A DNA stretch of 64,000 bases from Actinoplanes subtropicus (GTDB taxonomy: Bacteria > Actinomycetota > Actinomycetes > Mycobacteriales > Micromonosporaceae), in contig NZ_JOJL01000020.1 in NCBI RefSeq assembly GCF_000721705.1, positions 124,001-188,000 of the forward strand, given 5' to 3'. This document shows positions 1-6,652 of the stretch, piece after piece (position 1 is the first letter of the stretch; every line of letters starts with the position of its first letter). The notes below the pieces were generated by a model. That model saw only the letters and a program-made list of their open reading frames with translations, ran no database searches and was not told where the DNA came from. Position numbers and translations under genes: made by a program.

Positions 1-248
1 ACGAGACGCAGAAATTCCAGCTCGAACCGGGCGACCGGCTGCTGGTGGCGAGCGACGGCGTACACGCCGCGGCCCCCGGCGGTCGGGTCGAGTTCGGCAC
101 CACCGCGCTGCTCACCGCCCTGCGCCGAACCCGGCTGCAACCGCCCTCCGAGGCGGTCGGCACCGTCATCCGATCGTTGCGTGATTACCACGCGGGGCTG
201 GACCCGGAGGACGATGCCGTGATTGTCTGCTTGGATTGGCTCCGATAG
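1..248 (+). CDS. PP2C-family serine/threonine phosphatase, C-terminal fragment
   Basis: The reading frame is open from base 3 and enters from outside the window, so only about 81 C-terminal residues are present. They include GDRLLVASDGVHAA, the metal-binding Asp-Gly element of PP2C/SpoIIE (RsbU-type) phosphatases, and end in the typical DDAVIVCLDW strand, where the double Asp is the last metal ligand. The family dephosphorylates anti-sigma antagonists or other phosphoproteins. Upstream domains (PAS, GAF or response regulator) cannot be seen. A MarR regulator follows on the same strand 80 bases downstream. The family call is firm; the target is unknown. Confidence 0.8.
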   Translation, partial: ETQKFQLEPGDRLLVASDGVHAAAPGGRVEFGTTALLTALRRTRLQPPSEAVGTVIRSLRDYHAGLDPEDDAVIVCLDWLR

Positions 249-328
249 GCAGGCATGATTCGCGGCCTGGCGGGGTAGACACCTCCCGCATCGCGCAGTT
301 GGCGTCTGCAGACAGGGACCTATCCGAC

Positions 329-805
329 ATGGACGACCACGTCACCGATGTCGCCGCGGCCGTCGAGTCGGCGGTCGAGTCTCTCCTGTCCGTGCTGGAC
401 TCGGCGCGGGCCGCGCAGACCCCGACCGTGCCGCCGGCCCAGCTGCGGGTGCTCTCGATCATCTCGGGCAACCGGCAAACCAACATGAGCCGGCTGGCCG
501 AGACGCTGGACGTGGTGCCCTCCTCGGCGAGCCGGCTCTGCGACCGGCTCGAGGCGGCCGGCCTGCTGCGCCGGGTGCCCGACCCGCGCGACCGCCGCGA
601 GGTGCGGCTGATGCTCACCCCGACCGCCCGTCGCCTGCTCGACCAGATCCGCGAGCGGCGCCGGGCGGCACTGGCCGAGGTGCTCGAACGGATGCCGCCG
701 GGCTCCCGGCAGGAGCTGCTGCGCGCGCTCGAGTCGTTCGCCGCGGCCGCCGATCCCGCCGTTCCGGCCGAGAACAACAACACCGAAGGATTGCGTACGG
801 CGTGA
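329..805 (+). CDS. MarR family transcriptional regulator
   Basis: This 158-residue protein has the MarR winged-helix layout: an N-terminal dimerisation helix, a recognition helix in SSASRLCDRLEAAGLL, and the wing motif DPRDRREVRLMLT, followed by the C-terminal dimer helix. It would bind a palindromic operator as a dimer and usually responds to small phenolic or oxidative ligands. I chose the ATG at 329 because translation from it matches the usual family length; an in-frame start at 236 would add 31 low-complexity residues. The F420-type oxidoreductase 15 bases downstream is on the same strand and may be its target. The ligand is unknown. Confidence 0.85.
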   Translation: MDDHVTDVAAAVESAVESLLSVLDSARAAQTPTVPPAQLRVLSIISGNRQTNMSRLAETLDVVPSSASRLCDRLEAAGLLRRVPDPRDRREVRLMLTPTARRLLDQIRERRRAALAEVLERMPPGSRQELLRALESFAAAADPAVPAENNNTEGLRTA

Positions 806-807
806 GG

Positions 808-820
808 TAAGTTCCTTTTC
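808..820 (+). promoter_or_regulatory. Putative leaderless -10 element of the LLM oxidoreductase
   Basis: TAAGTT at 808-813 is followed by 7 nt and the GTG start. It is one of eight TANNNT-6/7-nt-start arrangements in this window and it overlaps the marR stop codon. Confidence 0.4.
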
Positions 821-1699
821 GTGCGCATCGGCATCGCGATCCTCCCCGACCAGCGCTGGTCGGTCTCCGCCGACCGGTGGCGCCGCGCCGAGGAGTACGG
901 CTTCGACCACGCCTGGACGTACGACCACCTGGGCTGGCGCGACCTGATCGACGGCCCGTGGTTCGACGCGGTGCCCACCCTGACCGCCGCCGCCACGGTG
1001 ACCACCCGCATCCGGCTGGGCACCTACGTCGCGTCCCCGAACTTCCGCCACCCGGTGCATTTCGCCCGCGAGGTGACGGCCCTCGACGACATCTCCGCCG
1101 GCCGCCTCCTGCTGGGCCTGGGCGCCGGCGGCACCGGCTTCGACTCGGCGGTCCTCGGCGAGCCCGAGTTGACCCCGCGCCGCCGGGTCGACCGCTTCGC
1201 CGAATTCCTGGATCTGCTGGCCACGATCCTGGCCAACCCCGCCACGACGTGGAAGGGCGAGTGGTACCAGGCGGTCGACGCGCGCAGCATCCCGGGCCCG
1301 CTGCAGCAGCCCCGGCCGCCTTTTATCGTGGCGGCGAACGGGCCGCGGACGCTGCGGCTGGCGGCCCGGCACGGCGACGGCTGGGTGACGACCGGCCCGC
1401 AGGCCGACGATGCCGAGTCCTGGTGGCGCGCGATCGCCGAGCTCGTCGGCCGCTTCGAGGAAACCATGGCCGGGGCGGGGCGGTCACCGGAGGCGATGCC
1501 CCGCTATCTGAATCTCGACTCGTCTCCGGTGTATTCAATGAGCAGCGTGGACGCCTTCACCGACGCGATCGGGCGAGCCGCGGCGCTGGGCTTCACCGAC
1601 GCCATCACGCATTGGCCCCGCAAGAGCAGTTGGTACGCGGGCGACGAGAAGGTTTTGGAAGCCGTGGCGACCGTCCTGCCTACCCTGCGCGCCAACTGA
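821..1699 (+). CDS. LLM-class (luciferase-like) F420-dependent oxidoreductase
   Basis: This 292-residue protein is a luciferase-like TIM barrel. It starts with the strand MRIGIAILPDQRWS, continues with the family signature YDHLGWRD near residue 35 and the ISAGRLLLGLGAGG loop around residues 90-105, and carries the late motif PPFIVAANGPRTLRLAARHG. Actinobacterial members usually use F420 rather than FMN. The substrate is not visible. The GTG start at 821 has no Shine-Dalgarno but is preceded by TAAGTT with a 7-nt spacer (808-813), which fits a leaderless transcript starting inside the end of the marR gene. A hairpin at 1784-1800 may terminate transcription. Confidence 0.85.
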   Translation: MRIGIAILPDQRWSVSADRWRRAEEYGFDHAWTYDHLGWRDLIDGPWFDAVPTLTAAATVTTRIRLGTYVASPNFRHPVHFAREVTALDDISAGRLLLGLGAGGTGFDSAVLGEPELTPRRRVDRFAEFLDLLATILANPATTWKGEWYQAVDARSIPGPLQQPRPPFIVAANGPRTLRLAARHGDGWVTTGPQADDAESWWRAIAELVGRFEETMAGAGRSPEAMPRYLNLDSSPVYSMSSVDAFTDAIGRAAALGFTDAITHWPRKSSWYAGDEKVLEAVATVLPTLRAN

Positions 1700-1783
1700 C
1701 ACCAGGCCGGCATTGGGGGCGCGGCACGGTAGCCGTTCCGCGGGCGGCGTGCACGAGTCTGTGGGGTGTTCGGGGGGTAGACC

Positions 1784-1800
1784 CTGGGGCGCTGCCCCAG
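1784..1800. terminator. Short GC hairpin after the LLM oxidoreductase
   Basis: CTGGGGC and GCCCCAG form a perfect 7-bp stem with a GCT loop, 85 bases after the stop codon. There is no U-tract, as is common in actinobacterial terminators. Confidence 0.45.
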
Positions 1801-1854
1801 ACCCCGGCCATCGCTGCGAAGATCAGGGGCTTGGCGTGTTGGTTGCGGTGGGGC

Positions 1855-1982
1855 GGTGGGTGATCTCCTTGCACGACAACCGTAGGGGATCTGCTGGTGG
1901 GAGGCGGCGCAAGCAAACCCCGCTTGCGCCGCCTCCCACCAGCAGATGGCGTTCGGCTGCCGTCGCAAGGAGATCACCCACC
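1855..1982. repeat. Very long imperfect palindrome (128-bp hairpin)
   Basis: Outer arms 1855-1872 and 1965-1982 are 18 bp and perfectly complementary. Inner arms 1889-1914 and 1922-1947 are 26 bp, perfectly complementary and separated by a 7-nt loop (AAACCCC). A non-matching bulge of 16-17 nt lies between the two stems on each side. It sits in a stretch (1700-2796) where I see no believable gene: the short ORFs there lack ribosome-binding sites and have repeat-like composition. A structured intergenic repeat or MITE-like relic is possible. Confidence 0.75.
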
Positions 1983-2465
1983 TATAGGTCGGGGTGTGCG
2001 GCGGCTGCTCCGCCTTGGCTGGGGGTGTGGCTGTGGCCGTTGTCCGGCGGCGGCTTGGGCTGTTGCGCTGGCGCTGGCTGCGGGACAGGAGCAGGAACTG
2101 TCCACGATCGCGTTCCGGGTGCCGACCTTGATAGGTCTGTGCTCGGTACGCGCACCAAAGCTTCGCCCTTGCCCGGCCGAACGCACGGGCCGCCCGATTT
2201 AGGGGAAATATCGCGACAGCCAGCGGGGCGGAATCCCAGCATGTGACCGCGAGGACCGGCGAGCGGGAACACCGGTCAGCATGCGGGACGCAGCCCACCC
2301 ACTGGAACGGCTAACCCACTCCGCGAGACGAGTGCCTGGCTCGGCGTGGGCAGCGCCGCCCGATCCCGCCGCCGCTGTCGTGGGCTTGGCCCGTCCGCTG
2401 CCCGGTCATGTCGCGCCGCACCACGACCCCGTATCTGCGGGGTGCCCCGTATCCGAGAACGGCCC

Positions 2466-2564
2466 GCGATCGCCCCGCTGATGAGGAGAGGCCGGTTTTC
2501 GGCACCGCGGGGTTTGCGGTACCGAAACCCGGCCTCTCCTCATCAGCCCCAAAGGGGCGATCGC
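2466..2564. repeat. Second long palindrome (99-bp hairpin)
   Basis: Arms 2466-2476 and 2554-2564 (11 bp, containing GCGATCGC) and arms 2477-2495 and 2529-2547 (19 bp) are perfectly complementary. The centre between them also pairs imperfectly (TTTTCGGCACCGC against GCGGTACCGAAAC). The sequence is not related to the first palindrome at 1855-1982 by eye. No gene is supported around it. Confidence 0.75.
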
Positions 2565-2637
2565 CCGCGGCGCCGGAGGCGACGCCAGCCAGCTCAGCCG
2601 CACGGAACGGTCAACCCGCGTGACTCGTCAATACGAC

Positions 2638-2793
2638 CCGCACCACAACGGGCCGCACCACAACGGGCCGCACCACAACGGGCCGCACCACAACGGGCCG
2701 CACCACAACGGGCCGCACCACAACGGCAACGGCCCACACCACAACGGCCCACACCACAACGGGCCGCACGAGGACGGGCCGCACCAGGACGGG
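2638..2793. repeat. 15-bp tandem repeat array, about ten units
   Basis: Six units of CCGCACCACAACGGG run from 2638 to 2727 (the last base of unit six differs). A 6-bp insertion (AACGGC) follows, then two units beginning CCACACC and two degenerate units ending at 2793. The array stops four bases before the lsr2 stop codon. Because the period is divisible by three, it stays open in several frames; one frame reads Pro-His-His-Asn-Gly repeats, but no start signal supports a gene. Confidence 0.9.
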
Positions 2794-2796
2794 CAG

Positions 2797-3135
2797 CTAG
2801 TTCGCGGCGCGGTAAGCGTCGGTGACGCTCTGGGGAATGCGGCCCCGCTCCGAAATCTGGTGCCCGTTCGCCAAGGCCCACTCCCGGATCAACCGGTTCT
2901 CGTCGCGGGAGCTCGCCGTCCGGGCGGGCGCGCTGCGCCGGGCCGGGATGCGGCCGCTGCGGCCGAGGCGGGTGCCCGCGTTGATGAACGGGTCGAGGGC
3001 CTTACGAAGCTTCCCGGCATTGGCCTCGGAAAGGTCGATCGTGTAGTTAATACCGTCGAGACTGAACTCGACGGTGCGGTCCGCCTTCTTTCCGTCCAGA
3101 TCGTCGATCAGCGTTGTGATGACCTGCCGCGCCAT
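2797..3135 (-). CDS. lsr2: Lsr2 family nucleoid-associated protein
   Basis: This 112-residue protein begins MARQVITTLIDDLDG, the Lsr2 N-terminal dimerisation domain (strand pattern continuing VEFSLDGINYTIDLS). A flexible basic linker rich in Arg, Ala and Ser covers residues 55-78, and the C-terminal DNA-binding domain starts near IREWALANGHQISERGRIP. The RGR element is the AT-hook-like minor-groove motif that lets Lsr2 silence AT-rich, often acquired, DNA. The ATG at 3135 has the Shine-Dalgarno GGGAGCAG just upstream; the 28-codon upstream extension is non-homologous and rejected. A 15-bp tandem array follows its stop codon directly. Confidence 0.95.
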   Translation of the reverse strand: MARQVITTLIDDLDGKKADRTVEFSLDGINYTIDLSEANAGKLRKALDPFINAGTRLGRSGRIPARRSAPARTASSRDENRLIREWALANGHQISERGRIPQSVTDAYRAAN

Positions 3136-3336
3136 AACTGCTCCCGAAGAAAGCGATCCCGAGTCAATCCGATCAACCGCGCCCAGTGTTGCTCGTAACC
3201 GGCATCCCGCGCAACTCATCGGGCGGAAATTCGTAATTGTTTCTCGTCGGTGGCCGGTCCGTTATTCAAATGGCGGCACCAGCATTCACCGGAATCCGGC
3301 CGGAAAGACCGGGTGGCAGGCGGCCGGTGGATCACT

Positions 3337-3349
3337 TAGGGTCGCAGGC
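3337..3349 (+). promoter_or_regulatory. Putative leaderless -10 element
   Basis: TAGGGT at 3337-3342, then a 7-nt spacer, then ATG at 3350. No Shine-Dalgarno is visible, which supports a leaderless transcript. Confidence 0.5.
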
Positions 3350-3778
3350 ATGGACGACGGGACGGCCTGGAACGAGCAGCGCCGGCGGGCCATCGACGGG
3401 CACGCCGCCGCCCTGGCCGCCGGCCGGGAGGCCGAGGCGCGTCAGGCCGCCGACCTGCTGGTCTCCTTCGTCCGGCGGGCCGCGGAGCGTGGCCTGCCGC
3501 CGCATCCGCTGTCCGCGCGCACTTTCGACGGCCGCGCCACGTACCGCACCAGGGCGCGCGGCTGGTATCTGAAGTCGAATCGCTCGGTGGCGGTCGGCGA
3601 GCACGGTGAGTATTACGTCCTGTCCGTCCCGTCATCGTTGCGCGCCCGGTTCGCCGGCGCCGACCTCACCCCCAGCACCCCCCGATTGATCGTCGGCGCG
3701 GGCGGCGGTGACGGCGAGACCATTCCGCTGGCGCGACTGCTCGACCAGCGACTAGACGCGGGAGTCTCCTGGCCTTGA
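3350..3778 (+). CDS. Hypothetical protein, 142 aa
   Basis: I do not recognise a named family. The protein is cytosolic-looking, with an Arg/Ala-rich helical N-terminal half (residues 1-50) and a beta-rich second half with TYRTRARGWYLKSNRSVAVG and EHGEYYVLSVP. The start ATG at 3350 is preceded by TAGGGT, so the message is probably leaderless; an in-frame upstream start at 3074 would run antisense through the lsr2 start and is rejected. Its stop overlaps the TTG start of the downstream carboxypeptidase gene, so the two are probably translationally coupled. Confidence 0.7.
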   Translation: MDDGTAWNEQRRRAIDGHAAALAAGREAEARQAADLLVSFVRRAAERGLPPHPLSARTFDGRATYRTRARGWYLKSNRSVAVGEHGEYYVLSVPSSLRARFAGADLTPSTPRLIVGAGGGDGETIPLARLLDQRLDAGVSWP

Positions 3779-5028
3779 TCCGCATCCCCCTCAGCCGGAT
3801 CGCGGCGGCCGCCTCGGCCGCTGTCTTGATGATCTCCATTCCGGTAGCGGTTCCCGCCGCCGCGGAAGGAAAAACCGATATCTCCTGCCCCCATCCGAAC
3901 ATCGCCAAGCCGGCGGGTATCCCGCCGCGGCCGGTGCCGCCGCCGGACGACCCGGTGAACAGCGCGGTCGGCGGCGACGCCCTCGCCACGCACGGCCTGG
4001 TCATCCCGGCCGGGGCGAAGCAGCCGCCGGCGGTCACCGCGACCACCTGGATGGTCGCCGACCTCGACACCGGCGAGGTGCTCGGCGGCTGCGGCCCGCA
4101 CGTCTACCAGACCCCGGCGAGCGTGCAGAAGACGCTGCTGGCCGCCACCGTGATGGACAAGCTCGACCCGAAGCAGACCGTGACCGTGGTCCGCGGCGAC
4201 CTGGACATCGAGGTCAACAGTTCGGCCGTGGGGCTGGTGGTGGGCGGGAAGTATCAGATCGCCACGTTGTGGCTGGGGCTGATGCTGAACTCGGGCAACG
4301 ACGCGGCGAACACGCTCGCCCGGCTGGCCGGTGGCGGAGGCCCGGACGGCGTGGCCAAGACCGTGGCGGCGATGAACGCGGAGGCGCGGTCGCTCGGCGC
4401 GTACCAGACGCACGCGGTGACCCCGAGCGGGCTGGACGGGAAGGGTCAGTTCACCAGCGCGTACGACCTGGCCTTGATCGCTCGTAAGGACTTCGCGAAC
4501 GCCGACTTCCGCAAGTACGTGCTGACCAAGTCCGCCCAGATGCCCGCCCAGCCGCAGTTGAAGCAGAAGGGCTTCCAGTTCCAGAACGAGAACAAGTTGA
4601 TCTTCGGCTACCCGGGGGCGATGGGCGGGAAGACCGGTTTCACCACGGTGGCCCGGCACAGTTATGTGGGCGCGGCCGCGCGTAACGGCCGGCGGCTGGT
4701 GGTGACGCTGCTCGGGGCCGAGGCGCATCCGCTGCGCGGCTACCAGCAGGGCGAGGCGCTGCTCGACTGGGGCTTCTCGCTGCCGAAGGACGCCTCGGTC
4801 GGCAAGCTGATCACGCCGGAGGACGTGGCGCAGCAGCAGGCGGCCGCCACCGCGAGCCGGGCCGAGTCGACCACCGAGGCCAAGCCGGTGTCGCCGGCGA
4901 GGTCGTCGTCGAGCGGCGGCGGCCTGCCGATGCTTCCGGTGGCGCTGGGCGTCGCGGTGCTGCTGGCCGGCACCCCGCTCCTGCTGCTGCTGATCCAGCG
5001 ACGGCGGAAGCGGCCGCAGGTCAGGTAG
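3775..5028 (+). CDS. D-alanyl-D-alanine carboxypeptidase (S11 family, PBP5-like)
   Basis: This 417-residue protein is a secreted, membrane-anchored serine carboxypeptidase that trims stem-peptide D-Ala from peptidoglycan. The three penicillin-binding motifs are present: SVQK (nucleophile Ser, in TPASVQKTLLAATVM), SGN (LNSGNDAANTLA) and KTG (GGKTGFTTVARHSYVG). A signal peptide ends near PVAVPAAAEG, and a C-terminal transmembrane helix (about residues 383-406) is followed by RRRKR. The TTG start at 3775 overlaps the preceding stop, with CGGGAG about 10 nt upstream. The last codons lie in a 17-bp sequence that is duplicated immediately downstream. Confidence 0.92.
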   Translation: MIRIPLSRIAAAASAAVLMISIPVAVPAAAEGKTDISCPHPNIAKPAGIPPRPVPPPDDPVNSAVGGDALATHGLVIPAGAKQPPAVTATTWMVADLDTGEVLGGCGPHVYQTPASVQKTLLAATVMDKLDPKQTVTVVRGDLDIEVNSSAVGLVVGGKYQIATLWLGLMLNSGNDAANTLARLAGGGGPDGVAKTVAAMNAEARSLGAYQTHAVTPSGLDGKGQFTSAYDLALIARKDFANADFRKYVLTKSAQMPAQPQLKQKGFQFQNENKLIFGYPGAMGGKTGFTTVARHSYVGAAARNGRRLVVTLLGAEAHPLRGYQQGEALLDWGFSLPKDASVGKLITPEDVAQQQAAATASRAESTTEAKPVSPARSSSSGGGLPMLPVALGVAVLLAGTPLLLLLIQRRRKRPQVR

Positions 5029-5057
5029 CCAGCAGGGAAAGTCAGGTAGCCAGCAGG
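5020..5057. repeat. 17-bp direct repeat spanning two convergent stop codons
   Basis: GTCAGGTAGCCAGCAGG occurs at 5020-5036 and again at 5041-5057. The first copy carries the TAG stop of the carboxypeptidase; the second carries, in reverse complement, the last codons and TGA stop of the DUF456 gene. Confidence 0.85.
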
Positions 5058-5542
5058 CCGAAGACCCAGACCACCGCGACGCCGAGCGCGGCGGTGAACT
5101 CGATCAGCATGGCCAGGCCGGCCGCGGCGAGCGCGCGCTTCGTCGACGGCCAGGCCTCGGCCGCGCCGACCCGGGCCCGTTCGACCAGCCAGACGCCGAG
5201 CACGAAGCCGAGGATCAGGCCCACCACCGGCACCACGAAGAACCCGATCAGGCCGAGCACGCCGCCGGCCAGCAGCGCCGTGTTGGGCACCCCGGCGGCC
5301 TTCAATTTCTTTCCCGGTACCAGGTACTTCACCACCGCCCCGAGCACGGCGACGAGCGTGGCGAACACCAGGACCAGCCACTTCAGCGCGCCCGAGGCAT
5401 CGCCGAAGATCGCCCAGAACAGCACTCCGGCCCAGCCCAGCAACAGCCCCGGGATCACCGGGATCACCACGCCCACGACGCCGAGCGCGACCGCGATACC
5501 GGCGATCACGTTCACCATGGTCGCGGTGTTCGTGAGGTCCAT
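5042..5542 (-). CDS. DUF456 domain-containing membrane protein
   Basis: This 166-residue integral membrane protein matches the DUF456 pattern: four to five hydrophobic segments rich in Gly, Val and Leu, with the conserved region VIPVIPGLLLGWAGVLFWA near residues 25-43, a loop PGKKLKAAGVPNTALLAGG, and a second Gly-rich pair (VGLILGFVLGVWLVERAR). Biochemical function is unknown. It converges on the carboxypeptidase gene with only 13 bases between stops. The ATG at 5542 gives the usual family length. Confidence 0.88.
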   Translation of the reverse strand: MDLTNTATMVNVIAGIAVALGVVGVVIPVIPGLLLGWAGVLFWAIFGDASGALKWLVLVFATLVAVLGAVVKYLVPGKKLKAAGVPNTALLAGGVLGLIGFFVVPVVGLILGFVLGVWLVERARVGAAEAWPSTKRALAAAGLAMLIEFTAALGVAVVWVFGLLAT

Positions 5543-5602
5543 GGGACACGGGTTCCCGATCTCCCGAGATTCCTAAACTCCGCAACTTTGCAGCACCTCT
5601 GC

Positions 5603-5629
5603 GTGACCAGAAGTCGTACTCGTGGTCAC
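5603..5629. promoter_or_regulatory. Inverted repeat GTGACCA-N13-TGGTCAC upstream of the sigma factor
   Basis: Perfect 7-bp arms at 5603-5609 and 5623-5629 lie about 60 bp before the sigma gene. The same half-site, with a 4-nt centre, occurs in the helD leader (8984-9001). It could be an operator; there is no direct proof. Confidence 0.35.
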
Positions 5630-5686
5630 CCAATGTCTTTCCGGTCAGCCGGCAAGGAATGCCGACTAGCGAACCGGGGGAAAGAC

Positions 5687-6610
5687 ATGACGACCACCAC
5701 CGTGACGAACGCCAGCGACACCGCGCCCGCCGCGACGGTGCTCTCCGTCGCCGAGCAGGAGGAGCTGATCCGCACCCACATGCCGCTCGTCGGCCATCTG
5801 GTGCGCGACATGCTCACCCGCATCCCGAACCACATCCACCGCGACGACCTCACCAGCGCCGGACTGCACGCGCTGGTCACCGCGGCCCGTGGCTGGGACC
5901 CGGACCGCGGCATCCCGTTCCACCGCTTCGCGAGCACCCGCATCCGCGGCGCCATCCTCGACGAGCTGCGCTCGCTGGACTGGGCAACCCGCTCGGTGCG
6001 GACCAAGGCGCGCGCCACCGACACCACCCGCCAGCAGCTGACCACCACGCTGGGCCGGACGCCGACCGCGGACGAGCTCGCCCAGGCGCTCGGCACCACC
6101 ACGACCGACCTGCAGCAGACCGACACCGACGTGCAGCGGGCCACCGTGCTCTCGCTGCAGGGCTTCACCACCAGCAGCGCCGACGACCTGGTCACCGAGA
6201 AGAACCCGGGGCCGGAGGACATGCTGCTGCACCGGGAGCAGATCGGCTACCTGCACCACGCGATCGGCTCGCTGCCCGAGCGGCTGCAGACCGTAATCAC
6301 CGAGTACTTCCTGAACGAGCGCCCGATGGCCGACATCGCCGAGGACCTCGGCGTCACCGAGAGCCGGATCAGCCAGCTGCGCGCCGAGGCGCTGTCGCTG
6401 CTCAAGGACGGGATGAACACGCACCTGAACCCGGACCTCGCACCGGTGCCGGACAACCCGGAGAGCATCACCGCCCGCCGCCGGGCCAGCTACTACGCCA
6501 GCATCGCCAACAGCACCTCGCTGCACAGCCGGCTGGCGATGACCAACGCGCACGGGCTCACCGCGCACAGCCGCGGACCGATCGACCGCACGCCCGTGAC
6601 CGCGGCATGA
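5687..6610 (+). CDS. FliA/WhiG-like sigma factor (sigma-28 type)
   Basis: This 307-residue sigma factor lacks region 1. Region 2 runs from THMPLVGHLVRDML through RGIPFHRFASTRIRGAILDE to LRSLDWATRSVR, the FliA/WhiG signature. Region 3 includes LGRTPTADELAQALG, and region 4 ends with the helix-turn-helix MADIAEDLGVTESRISQLRAEA. A roughly 50-residue tail follows region 4, with ARRRASYYASI and RLAMTNAHG, and is shared with the paralogue at 9697-10548. In Actinoplanes, FliA-type factors govern flagellar and sporangium genes (family knowledge). The ATG at 5687 has the strong site GGGGGAAAGAC; upstream in-frame starts have none. Confidence 0.92.
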   Translation: MTTTTVTNASDTAPAATVLSVAEQEELIRTHMPLVGHLVRDMLTRIPNHIHRDDLTSAGLHALVTAARGWDPDRGIPFHRFASTRIRGAILDELRSLDWATRSVRTKARATDTTRQQLTTTLGRTPTADELAQALGTTTTDLQQTDTDVQRATVLSLQGFTTSSADDLVTEKNPGPEDMLLHREQIGYLHHAIGSLPERLQTVITEYFLNERPMADIAEDLGVTESRISQLRAEALSLLKDGMNTHLNPDLAPVPDNPESITARRRASYYASIANSTSLHSRLAMTNAHGLTAHSRGPIDRTPVTAA

Positions 6611-6620
6611 GTTGACAAGA

Positions 6621-6645
6621 GGGGCCCGGTATCTCGCCGGGCCCC
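6621..6645. terminator. Bidirectional terminator between sigma factor and helD
   Basis: GGGGCCCGG (6621-6629) pairs with CCGGGCCCC (6637-6645), followed by a T-rich TTCGTTCT. It separates two convergent genes. Confidence 0.8.
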
Positions 6646-6652
6646 TTCGTTC

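Noticed and set aside
1713-2481. Several short ORFs between the LLM gene and the tandem array
   Set aside because: They cover palindromes and Gly/Arg/Pro-rich translations with no start signal or family motif.
2638-2793. Possible CRISPR array
   Set aside because: Units are directly adjacent with no spacers; it is a simple tandem repeat.
2620-3198. + strand ORF with His-His-Asn-Gly repeats running antisense through lsr2
   Set aside because: No ribosome-binding site; the repeat only stays open because its period is 15 bp; lsr2 on the other strand is clear.
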